Assembly (NCBI GenBank): GCA_019359835.1
Contig: CM033330.1
Location: forward strand, 8,868,501 to 8,932,500
Length of the DNA stretch: 64,000 bases
Direction: 5' to 3'
Source: Pharus latifolius
Taxonomy: Eukaryota > Streptophyta > Magnoliopsida > Poales > Poaceae
Positions 47,672 through 57,664 of this stretch are shown piece after piece (the first letter of the stretch is position 1; every line of letters starts with the position of its first letter). Under the pieces are notes generated by a model that saw only the letters and a list, made by a program, of their open reading frames with translations, ran no database searches and was not told the origin of the DNA. The translations under genes were made by a program, and so were the position numbers.

Positions 47672-48873
47672 CCTTCTACTAGAAGATTGCGATAAATACA
47701 TGTATATACATATATGTTAATTTGAAAGCAATGTTTGAGTTGACTACTCTCATTTTTACAATATATTTTTGTGTATGCAATTGTGGTGGGTGTCTCTCCC
47801 ATGTATTTAGATTCGTTCGGTTAGTCACGATGTGCGCATACTTTCAAAGCAAGTGGAGCATTGTCTGAATGGATGGATGGTAACAACCTAAATTTTAGAA
47901 AGGTTACTATCAATTTCCGGACGGTAACCACCTAATTTTTGGACATTTTGAGAAACACAGGACATACGCATATATTCATATGAAAACAATGTTTAATTGA
48001 CTTCATCATAAACAAACAGCTACCAATAATTTTTGAGAAAATTGATTCCATGTCATTAAATTTTAGTATCTAGTAAAATATGCTACTGAATTTTAGACAC
48101 ATTGTTATATGTCATTGTAATTTCTTTGCCTAATGTTATATCCCATCAATTATGGTCTCAAAGGGAGCGTTGTGGAGGTGCCGACAGTGAGTTGACAGCA
48201 ATGGCACGAACATGTACATCGAGGCGATGGCAACAACAAGCACGTGCGCAAGGCGAAAGTGCTCACGTGCACAAGGCAACTTCGACAAGCTCCGCCTGAG
48301 GTGTCGTTTCTCATGAGGACATGCTCTCCATGAGGCTGTGCGCATCTCAAGGCTCGCATGCTCCTCCACCAGTGGTGGCCGGAGAGCTTCTTCGGCTCCA
48401 GCGAACAATTAGGGTTAGGATTGTGGTAAATTAGGGTTAAGGTTATGATTGAATTTTTTTGTAAGTTAAAGGATTGAGCTGTACACAAGTCAGGGTTTGG
48501 ATTGAATTTTTTTGTAAATTTTGTGTAAATAAGATGTTTGAATTTGTGTAAATTTTATAAAAACAAATGTACATTTTGCAATAACTGATGTACATGCTAT
48601 ACTAACTGATATACATGTTATACTAACTGATATACATGCACGTATCTTAAACTCTTCATATTCCCTCCCAAAAATTCAAAAAATTTTGATTCTTTATATT
48701 CCCTCCTAAAACTTCAAAATTCAAAAGTTAATTTCATACATTTTGTTTTAACTCTTGTACATGTTATAATACAATATGTGCATTTCAGACTATATATTTA
48801 TTTATTAAGTTGCACAAATCTCCAAGATTAAATGTGTGGTGTAGATAAGTGTACTGCACATACTTGTTAAGGC
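47672..48873. other. Gene-free stretch
   Basis: No supportable gene. A GC-richer patch at 48150-48410 opens frames in several phases but shows no recognisable domain. A 21-bp tandem repeat (three units of ACTAACTGATATACATGTTAT type) lies at 48580-48642. Confidence 0.55.
48580..48642. repeat. 21-bp tandem repeat, three copies
   Basis: Units at 48580-48600, 48601-48621 and 48622-48642 share A(C/A)TAACTGATATACATG with few changes. Confidence 0.7.
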
Positions 48874-48881
48874 CAATCACA

Positions 48882-50344
48882 TAGGGGTGGAAACGGAGCC
48901 GGGTCGGGTCGGGTTCAACCCGGCTTCGGATCCGGATAGTGCCGGATACGGATGTGAAAACTCGGATTCGACTCGGGTTCGGATGCGGATGCAGATGTAA
49001 TTTTATTGAAAATTCCGGATGCAAATGCAGAGTTAGGTTTCACTAAAATATACCGGATACGGATGCGGATACGGGTTAAACCCGGATCCGCATAACTCCA
49101 CTCCGACCTTCGCCGCCCCACCCACCAGGCGCCTCCTCCTCTCCTCGCCTCGCCTCACCACCGTCGCCTCCTCCTCGCCTTGCCTCTACCGCTGCCTCCT
49201 CGCCTCGCCGCCGCCTCCTCCTCGCCTCGCCACCGCCGCCTCCTCCTCGCCTCGCCTCTACTGCTGCCTCCTCGCCTCGCCGACGCCTCCTCCTCGCCTC
49301 GCCTCGCCTCCGCTTCCACCTCCTCGCCTCGCCACCGTCGCCTCCTCCTCGCCTCGCTGCCGCCTCCTCCTCACCTCGCCTCTGCCACCGCCGCCTCCTC
49401 TCCTCGCCACCACCGCCTCCTCCTCGCCTCGCCTCTGCCGCCGCCTCCTCGCCACCGCCGCCTCCTCCTCGCCACTGCCACCTGATTATATAATAGAGAT
49501 TAGAATTTAGAACAATGATGTGAATGTTTTATCTAATGTTTGCTTCTCCTGCCTGTTGCTTCCAGTGTAAAATGCTTGAGCAAATTGACTCTGGAGATCA
49601 GTTCCATTGTTCATGAGTTCATCTTGAGATAAATTGGGAAATTTTCTATTATCTAGTCTTGCAATGTTACTTGAAATTTGTGGCTATGCCTTATGAAATT
49701 GATTACTGCAAATGCTGTTTTGTTCTCGTTGCTTCTCTGTGTTGGATCTCTTTGATCACTGTGTGAATGAAGCCTAGCTAGTTAGAGAATCTCTGCATGA
49801 GCAAATCTCTGTGATGTTGGAGCAATTATTTCAGTGATCAGTTTGTTCTGTGCTTCAATTGTTGATCTGTATGTTGGTCAATGTTCAAAGCTTGTGAAGC
49901 AAATTTTTTCTCTGCATGCTTTAAACTATCGTGATGAATTCATTTAATTGATGCAGTGTGTGTGTGCATGAGCCATGAGATGATTGAAAATGTTAGGCAG
50001 GTTCTGGATTGTTATGATTAAGATGAAATCCAGAGATACATTTGTTACTTTTCACTGAAAACTTTATATTATCCTACTGTGAGTGTATTGAGTTTTGAGT
50101 GATGATCGAATTATAAACCTTTTATTATGTTATTTTTATTTGTTTTTTATCATAATCATATTTATTTTGTAAATATCCGTGTCCGTATCTGTAAAATATC
50201 TTATCCGTATCCGTATCTATTTTTTTTGTATCCGTATCCGAATCCGCATCCTAGCACATCCACATCCGTATCCAGAAGAAAGATGCGGATGTGGATATAT
50301 GTTTAGGTACTATCCGACCTAAATCCGACCCGTTTCCACCCCTA
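48882..50344. mobile_element. hAT-type nonautonomous element
   Basis: The 1463-bp unit has perfect 15-bp terminal inverted repeats TAGGGGTGGAAACGG (48882-48896 and the reverse at 50330-50344). It is flanked by 8-bp target duplications differing at one base (CAATCACA 48874-48881, CAAACACA 50345-50352), as expected for hAT. Subterminal regions (48900-49090 and 50170-50300) are packed with CGGAT/ATCCG words, a layout that binds transposase in hAT elements. The middle holds a GC-rich minisatellite and AT-rich DNA without a transposase gene. Confidence 0.88.
49100..49490. repeat. GC-rich minisatellite (CCTCCTCGCCTCGCC type) inside the hAT element
   Basis: Repeats of CCTCCTCGCCTCGCC and GCCGCCTCCTC words fill about 390 bp. 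Open frames on both strands are Pro/Ser/Ala- or Arg/Gly-rich artefacts of the repeat. It is confined within the element and sharply bounded on the right at about 49490. Confidence 0.85.
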
Positions 50345-50352
50345 CAAACACA

Positions 50353-50603
50353 CATCTTTATAAATATATACTCACTCTTTTCACAATATAAGCCTAATTT
50401 CTATTTCTTTTTGAATGTTTTACAACACAAGACAATTCTAATCCACTTATTAATACCATTTACAACTTTATCCTCACTAATATTCTTTCTCTCTCCTTCA
50501 TTAATACACGTTCTACTCATTTTCTAAACTTTATTTAATAGGAATATTATAGTCCACTACAATTATTTTTTCTCTCATTTTATGCACTTTAATTCTTGTA
50601 GGC
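50353..50603. other. Short AT-rich spacer between elements
   Basis: Lies between the hAT element and the Sirevirus 3' LTR. It may be the remaining host DNA. The five bases before the LTR (ATAAT, 50604-50608) should be the Sirevirus target duplication; its partner is beyond the right edge. Confidence 0.5.
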
Positions 50604-50608
50604 ATAAT

Positions 50609-53562
50609 TGTGGATCAAAGATGCCGATTAAAGAGGGAGTGAATAGTAGACTTTTAAATTTCTTGTGACTAAAAACAACTTTTTCTAAACATGAAGGAAA
50701 ATAAAGTTTTCCAATCATAACCTAGCATCACACTAGGGCTAAAATGATCAAGTGCTAAAAAGTTTTGCAACTTAGTGTGACAAACAAATACATGAAAGCA
50801 ATCTAAATAACAGAAGCAAAGAAGTCAAGAGAGAACCGAAAGACAAGATGACGTGTCCCAAGGTCTCGGAGACTCATGAGTCTCCACTGCTCCTCGTTGA
50901 AGCACTCTTCTCTTGAGTCTTGCTTTGGTTTCCACTAAGATTGCTTCTTCTCTCTGAATAGGCAAGCACCAAGTCTTTACAACCATACTAGACCTCTCCG
51001 ACAAACTACGTCGATGAAGAAATCACTGGTCTTCTTATGACCATCTAAGTGACGACCACCAAGAGAAACAAAACAGAAACTCTTCACTTGAAGCCTTAAA
51101 GTGGTTGGAATCTCAAATGCTTGAGGAGAAGCAAATGAATTTGCCTCTCAACTAAATGGATGCAAAGTGAATGTAAGAGCTCACTAAATCCCAAACTAAG
51201 TGCTCAAAAATGCAATTAGGGTTTTTGAGGTTGCTTGATCTTCAAGAGATGTGAAATGAATGCTAAGAATGAGTATGCAACCTGGTGGAGGTGTATAAAT
51301 ATCTCAAGCAACAAAAATTAGCCGTTGGAAAAAAAATTGGCAGAAATTGCCAGAGTCCACCAAATGTCCAAGATGCAATTCACAGGATGTTCGACGGAGT
51401 TCAATGGTTACCTCCAACGGTTGCAAATATTGCCGTCGTAATGGCCGTATGGAAGTCTGACAAGAATCCATAGGATGTCCAACAATACAAAAATTTCGTA
51501 GAAAATCTATCACCGGCATCCTGTAGCAATTTGTTAGAGGGAAAATAACTGTCAGATGTATGACGAGCTTGCATGGGATGTCCAACCAGAGGAAAATTTT
51601 CCTGAAAGATTTCATCAAACATCCTTTGCAAAGCTAGAGTTGGAAAAGTTCACTAGATTCCTGACGGGCAAATCACCGAACGTCCAATGACCCGGGAGAA
51701 AAATTATAGCCAACTGCTTTAGAGTTTTAAAACAGATTTTTAGAGCCTAGTGGATAGTTAGTGCATGCATTTGAGCTCCACACTAGAAAATCTCAAACTA
51801 TTGATTTTTGACACCTCTTTATACTAGGTTAAAACTAAAAAAAAATAATTTTTTATAAATCCAGCTGTCTCCACATTTCAAAAGCTAGTAAAATCTAGAA
51901 ATAGCAATCCTATTCTTCAATTTTACCTTAGATTTTTTTCAGTCATCTTTGAGAGGTCTGTCAATGATCTCTGCCCCGAGAGGGGCGAGGTGCGATGTAT
52001 GTAATAACCGCAAGTAAACGGTTGAACGTTGAGTACTTGAGAGTCGAATTTCACAAGTAATAAACGTATTCGTCTTTTAGGTTAATGGATTACTGATTAA
52101 GTCTTAACGATTTGAGGGGGTTGTTTGTCTACAACTAAAATTACTACTAAAGCTATCAACTTAGGGTTTAAATTAGTAAAAGAGTAAGTATAAAAACTAG
52201 GATTTTAGAAACGGGAAGGAAAACCTAGGGTTTCGGGAATTCGATAACCGTCAGGTGTTATTCTATCCAAGGTTTGAGAATTGCAAGTTAGTTTCAATTG
52301 TTTTTTAAGATAGATTAAATTGTCAGTACAATTGCTGGTACAACGTTCAGATGACCGCTTCCACGATTAAGTTTGGCGACAGCCTTTTCCCTGTTCAGAG
52401 TCCCGTGTCAAAGCGCAAAAGACTCAAGAACTCCCCTAAATTCTTGCTAAGACTCAATTGTTACATCTGTTGTCAGAATGAGAATTTAGAGTTTAGAGAA
52501 AAAAAACGTAAGAAACTAGCTGCAAAACTTAAGATCGAGACTAAGGAGGAATTACGCCTTCTAGATTAGGTCATCTCTAACTCTAGAAGTGGATTACTCG
52601 CAAAAAGCCATAAAATATAGAAATATCAAGAAATAAATGAAAACTTACTCGATTACATCAAATAATTAGGTCTGCCATCCTTGCTGACTTACCAACGTGA
52701 AAAATAGAGAAGGGGGCTCTTCTAACCTAAAACTAACTAACTAAACTAAGCTAAGGAAAGCATCTATAAAAGCTTGTTTCATTGAACCAAAAGTTTCTCT
52801 ATTTATAATATAATAGATCAACGTGTTCAAATATAATTCTTCACATGTAGGCGACGGAATCTGACTTCAAATAGATAAATCGGAGGCAAAACGATCAAAA
52901 CCAGCTGGAAACCGAGCCGGGCACAACTTGTGGCACGGGTCGTGCCCTAGGCTGAGCATGGGTCGTGCCCACGATTGCGCTGAGTAAATCGATCGAGACC
53001 AAGCCTGGTCATGCTGAGTAAAAACAACCGCGCCTGGTCGTGAAAAACGATTGCGAATGGTCGTGCCCATGGTTTTACCAAGTCTGGTCGTGACTATGCA
53101 AAACAAAAGAAATCGAGCCTGGTTATGCCAAGCAAGTGGCTGAAACCGAGCCAGGCATGGGTCTTGCCCGTGTTCATTCTGGGCTCGGTCCAGGGTCCTT
53201 TTTCGTTTGGTTTTCATGTTTTTTGTCGAAACTGGTCCAAACGAACTCGAAACGCTTCCAAATGTTGTAGACATGATCCCTGGAATATAAGAACATAACT
53301 GTGAGAGTGTATTGTAAAAATGATACATAAAGTTACATAAAATGTCTTATCAAAAAGTTTTCAGCACGTTTTCACTAACAAACCTAGGGTACAAACACTA
53401 CCAATTTAGCACTTATCAGTCAACTTGATCAAAATGTCTATAACATCATTTGTGGTAACCTTGTCAGACTCTTAACCTTAAGCACACTTAGCAAACATGT
53501 TAGTCCGAGTGACTTGTTGTCATTAATCATCAAATCAAGAATTTAGAGACCTAGATGCAACA
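50609..53562 (-). mobile_element. 3' LTR of the antisense Sirevirus
   Basis: On the minus strand it starts TGTTGCATCTAGG (at 53562), the same start as LTR-A, and ends GATCCACA at 50609. Its net length is about 1.5 kb once the solo LTR at 51965-53418 and one target copy are removed. It has the AGAGGGAGTGAATAG end block, the GGTCTCGGAGACTC block (about 50862) and a minus-strand TATTTATA (51301-51294). A perfect MYB/MSA-type motif TCCAACGGCTA (51329-51319) lies just upstream of that TATA. Confidence 0.85.
51965..53418 (-). mobile_element. Solo LTR, probably Ty3/Gypsy type
   Basis: A 1454-bp unit runs TGATCTCTGCCCC...CACTTATCA with target duplications GTCAA at 51960-51964 and 53419-53423. Terminal TGAT/ATCA are inverted. 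Read on the minus strand it begins TGATAAGTGCTAAATTGGTAGTG, a start I associate with plant Ty3-type LTRs, and it ends CGGGGCAGAGATCA. It lies inside the Sirevirus 3' LTR, whose sequence resumes on both sides. A run of repeated GGTCGTGCC words (52920-53170) is notable. No coding capacity. Confidence 0.85.
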
Positions 53563-53576
53563 ATTTTTCCTTTTTT
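53563..53576 (-). promoter_or_regulatory. Polypurine tract of the Sirevirus
   Basis: The minus-strand sequence AAAAAAGGAAAAAT stands directly before the TG start of the 3' LTR and is preceded by AATCATC, the usual Sirevirus context. It primes plus-strand DNA synthesis during reverse transcription. Confidence 0.8.
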
Positions 53577-53975
53577 GATGATTGATGATAACATGCCTTA
53601 GAATGAAAGAAAGATGTGTCCTTTGGCTCCCCCGTAAGAAATGCAAAATGTCTTGATTGTGTTTCTTCTATATCCTGGAGCTAAGGGCCACTATCAACAG
53701 ATAAAGATATGAACATAAATAAGCATATACAGAACAACATAATAGCTGTAACCGAACCATGCACATATATAACAACAACTCATATACATAACATAACAAC
53801 ATCATAACAATATCAGCTCTTCTCCCCCTTTGTAATCAAGCATAAAAAGGCGAGTGAAGGCACAAATGAACAAAAAATATAGGCTGCCTAAGAGCTAGTC
53901 TATTGAGTTGAGAGATCCACTGGAGGATCTCAAGAAGGCTGAGAGTTCTACCCTGTATCGGTTCGTGCCCTCTTC

Positions 53976-56823
53976 CTAGAGTACTAAGGAAGTGGAGCAC
54001 CTGAAAGCTGCTGCCGAATGTTGCGTATCTGTTGCTCCACAGAGGATAGTCTTTGGTCGAACATGTTCTGGGGAGATCTCATTTGCCCCTTGAACTGGAA
54101 GATAAGAGTTCATAAGAGTCAAGAACTGGTAGGGGGTGGCTTTTGCGGTGAATACCTCTGGCATTAGAATGCCTGAAGGAATAGCCGTAGGCTGACCTCT
54201 GTGCCTAGAGCCATCGCCCCTTCTGCCTCAACCAGATGCGGAGGATCCGATTACTGCTGCTGACCCCTGGGACCTGCCTGACCTGTAGGCCTATATATTT
54301 GGACTCTCTCATGCAATGTGGTCCCCTGGGGAATGATGCATGGAAAATAAGCAGTCTAATGGTGAATGGTGCATATGGGAGTGCACATGAAGTGATAGTG
54401 TTCGCCGTGCCTTGCATCTCAGAGAGGATGAAATCAACAAGATCAAAATGCTGCTGGAAGAAAACGGCGTGGACAAGACGCAAAGAAATGACTGTAGTGG
54501 CATTACGGTCTTTGCCCTTGGATATGATAGTAAATTTGTGAATCCGATGCATTAGATCGACATCAAGTCCGAAACCATGAATTCAACGAATGTGTGGCTG
54601 TGCAACCGAATAAAGTGGAGCAGCCTCCTCCATAGTGAGATCAAGAAGTGCATGGAGGTCGAGATCACCATCAGAAGGTATGATGCCAAAGCCTCCTGAA
54701 ACTGGCCCTTAGTGTGAGAGTGATGCACAAAGTTGATGATGAAGTCAAGGTGCGTGCGACTGCAGCTGACAACAAGAGATGAATAGAATTAACGAATATA
54801 GTTGCGTTGCCACACCCAATCGGTGTTAGTGATATGTTCTAGAGAAAATCACAGAGATATATTTATCTTTGTTATGTTTATGAACATTTGAATAATATGT
54901 TATTTTGTTTTTGAATAAATTATCATCTTAGTTTGATCAATAAGTGTGTGACTTGTTTGTGAAATTATAAATTTATTTGATGATGTTATTGTATAAAGGT
55001 TCTGATCCATTATCTTTAAATAGGACATTATTGATTAATGGATTAGCATAAATATTGATTGATGGTCATATTTTAAGGACTATGGATGTAAGATATCAAA
55101 TTAAATGTGGACATATATTGGAGAATATAATGTTGGATAGACTCATTTTGAGATACTGTTTGGATTTGTCATTTAAGTGTCACAAGTTGATCTCAAAATA
55201 ATATTTATGATTGATTTTTAGACCTGAGACCATCATAGTTTCCTACATGTATAGTAGTATACTTTGATACTACTAAACGTACTTTTAATTGAGTGGTAAT
55301 AAAGGTAATGTTCGCGTATGTTATGAGCCATGCGAAAGAATGTGAATGGTTAAGATGGAATTTGCATCTCTCATATAATGAGAGATATCTCTGGACCCCT
55401 CGGTATAGATGAATTGAGAAGTGCATGGTCATGCCGTTTGTGGTTGAGTGTCAGCCACGGGAAAATCAGTTTACTATGAGATTGAGAAAGAATTGAACTG
55501 TGCAAGGGTGACACATTTCTTACCTTGGGTTTAATTTGGTATCGTATGGCAAGAGAATAAACATGAAGACATTATATAGGTTTGTTGATTATGATCTTCG
55601 TGTGGATTTGGATGGTCGTTATGTCCTGCTAGGGGCCATTACCGACTTACAATTCGGGTAAGTATTCCCGGGTCGTGACTAGATGTGCATGAATCTACAG
55701 GGTCACACACTTAACCGGTTGGAACAATGCAATTCGGATTAAGTCTATTATGGGATTACCTATCAGATTCAGAGACTTAATGTTAGACTCCTTCTGCATT
55801 CAGATTGGGTCTATTATGGAGTTTTCATATCAGATGTGGAGACTTAATGTTAGACTCCTCTTGCAGTTTGGATAAAATTCGTACCATATCAGGAAACATA
55901 ATATGTTAGGATTTCTTTTGCAGAGCTCTATATAAAGAGAGGTATGATGGGTTTTGAGAATATCACAAAAACCATAGCTGCCATCTCCTCTAAAGTAATA
56001 GCCTCTAAACCCTTGTCGTGCGCGTTGGTGCTAGCACACCATCGTTCAACGTTCCATCCCGATACGTGTGGATACCGGTAGAGGTGCTGCTACAATTACT
56101 GTGCTGATCAGGGCGATCCGCGAACGGTTCTTGTGCACATTCGATCGCTTCACCAAATCTGCTTTCACTGTTGGTAACAAACTAATCTATGATATATTAC
56201 TTGCAATCTTCGAGTAAATTTTTTTTGAAATTCTACTAGTGTAGCTTACTCGGTTTCCTACAATTGGGATCAGAGATAAAATGAGAGAGTCTTGGCGCAT
56301 CATAGTGTTCTCCGAACTCAATCCCTATCCGCTTAGCTATGCTATTGAATTGAACGTAGTGCTAAGGAAAGATATCAATGCAGTAGAAATAGTGAGGCCA
56401 ATAGCAGTGTTGGTCCTTAGTCCAAAAGCAAGGATCTGGATTGGTGCGAGGACTATCATAGGGGTTCGAAGCTAAACCCCTAGCAGCGGGAGCAGGAGCA
56501 AGAGCAGGAGCGGGAGCAGGCAAAAGGTCTAGTGATAAAGAAATGATGTCTGAGGACTCTGAAGACTAGGTAGGAGAAGTCTATGGGGAGTGAGTGAAAG
56601 GCACATGTTAGGGCTTTGTTGACGACTTTGTGTGGTGCGAGGAGGCTGCCTCTTAAGACGACTCAGAAGACGAGGAATGATGAGGGGCGACGATTGGTGA
56701 GAGTGCTTTGGAGAAGGAACAAGAGACTCGTGAGATGAGCCAGAAGGGGAAGGGGTGAGGCACAACAGAGCCAGGAATGGTGGAGCGAAAGCAAGCGTGC
56801 ATGACGTTCTTGGTGCGTGCCAT
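53976..56823 (-). pseudogene. Sirevirus env-like ORF relic, split by a solo LTR
   Basis: The minus strand from ATG at 56823 begins MARTKNV and continues with a Ser/Pro-rich N-terminus, then a stretch ending at the LTR insertion at 56262. Beyond the LTR, from 54818 leftwards, the frame continues, with frameshifts, through LVDFILSEM and LPYAPFTIRLLIF (about 54480-54350). That pair of motifs recalls the 'putative plant transposon protein' region found between pol and the 3' LTR in Sireviruses. Several stops and frameshifts make it non-functional. Its function even in intact elements is uncertain. The name env-like reflects position and is not proven function. Confidence 0.7.
54824..56262 (+). 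mobile_element. Solo LTR, Copia type
   Basis: A 1439-bp unit starts TGTTAGTGATATGTTCTAGAG and ends GGTTTCCTACA. Flanks are ATCGG (54819-54823) and ATTGG (56263-56267), a 5-bp target duplication with one C-to-T change at a CpG. TATATAAA occurs at 55929-55936. A 66-bp tandem duplication (55732-55864) carries GTCTATTATGG and GACTTAATGTTAGACTCC twice. The TTGGGATCAGAG after the LTR looks like a primer-binding site but is target DNA: the env-like frame runs through it. Orientation is plus. Confidence 0.85.
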
Positions 56824-57571
56824 GACTAGTAAACCTACCTATATGAATGAATGGATGCACAGTTTCAACACATGGAGGAGTTTTTGGAACCAAAAATCAT
56901 ATTGATCATTTTGATTCAAATAGTTTGAGCAAGAATTTAACTTTGGTGCAAAATTTTGCATATTAATCCAAAGTCCAAATATATTACAAATAGGTCCAAA
57001 TACTTTGCAAATTAGTCCTAAAGTATTACAATTAGGTCCAAAATTTGAAAATTTTGAGTTTTGGGGCACAATCATTGTGGTTCAAGAACAGTTTTGTTCA
57101 TAAATTTAGTAATTTTGCGCCAAATTCAGAGGTACAGTAGATATAAGCACATTTGAGTGAAAATGATCAAATTGCACTAGAAAAGGGGAATTTTGCAAAA
57201 ATTTCATTGCAGAAGAGGAGGAAATGCCCAAATGCAATGGAAGGGAACCCCAAATAAACTACATTGCAGAAAATTGTAAAGATATAGTTGACTACAATCG
57301 AAGAGCAACTAAATTAGCTAAACACAATCACAAAAATTTCCACAGAATTTTGGAGCAAAAAAATCCAACCGCCTTCTCTAGGGATTGGAACAAGATTGAG
57401 TTGAGAGAAGAAGAGGGAGAGGAAGAGGAGGGCACCCTGTTGGCAGCGGTGGAGGTTGTCATCACCGGCGAGGAGCTCTAGTCCAGTGGAGGTGGCAACC
57501 ATGGACGTTGCATACACGCGTGTGCGAGCGAGAGAGAGAAAGAGAGAGAACTAGTTAGAGGGAAAAGAAGG
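56824..57571 (-). other. Sirevirus spacer upstream of the env-like region
   Basis: No gene supported. It contains a short array of AAATTAGTCC/AAATAGGTCC words (56950-57050) and a purine-rich GAGAGAGAAAGAGAGAGAA stretch (57530-57550) next to the hAT MITE. Confidence 0.5.
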
Positions 57572-57664
57572 GACGGAGGTAGGGATGGCAACGGGGTGGG
57601 TTTAGAGCGGGGGTATAGCTCGCACCCCCGCCCCCGTCTCCGCCCCCGCCCTACGGGGGATACC

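Noticed and set aside
48102..48488. Possible gene in a GC-richer patch
   Set aside because: Frames in several phases on both strands, none with a recognisable domain, start context or splice structure.
49180..49485. Open frame with Leu/Pro/Ser-rich product
   Set aside because: It is a reading of the CCTCCTCGCC minisatellite inside a hAT element.
56263..56276. Primer-binding site after the LTR at 54824-56262, suggesting a full-length element
   Set aside because: The words after TTGG continue the antisense env-like frame, no internal region follows, and the flanks form a target duplication. A solo LTR fits better.
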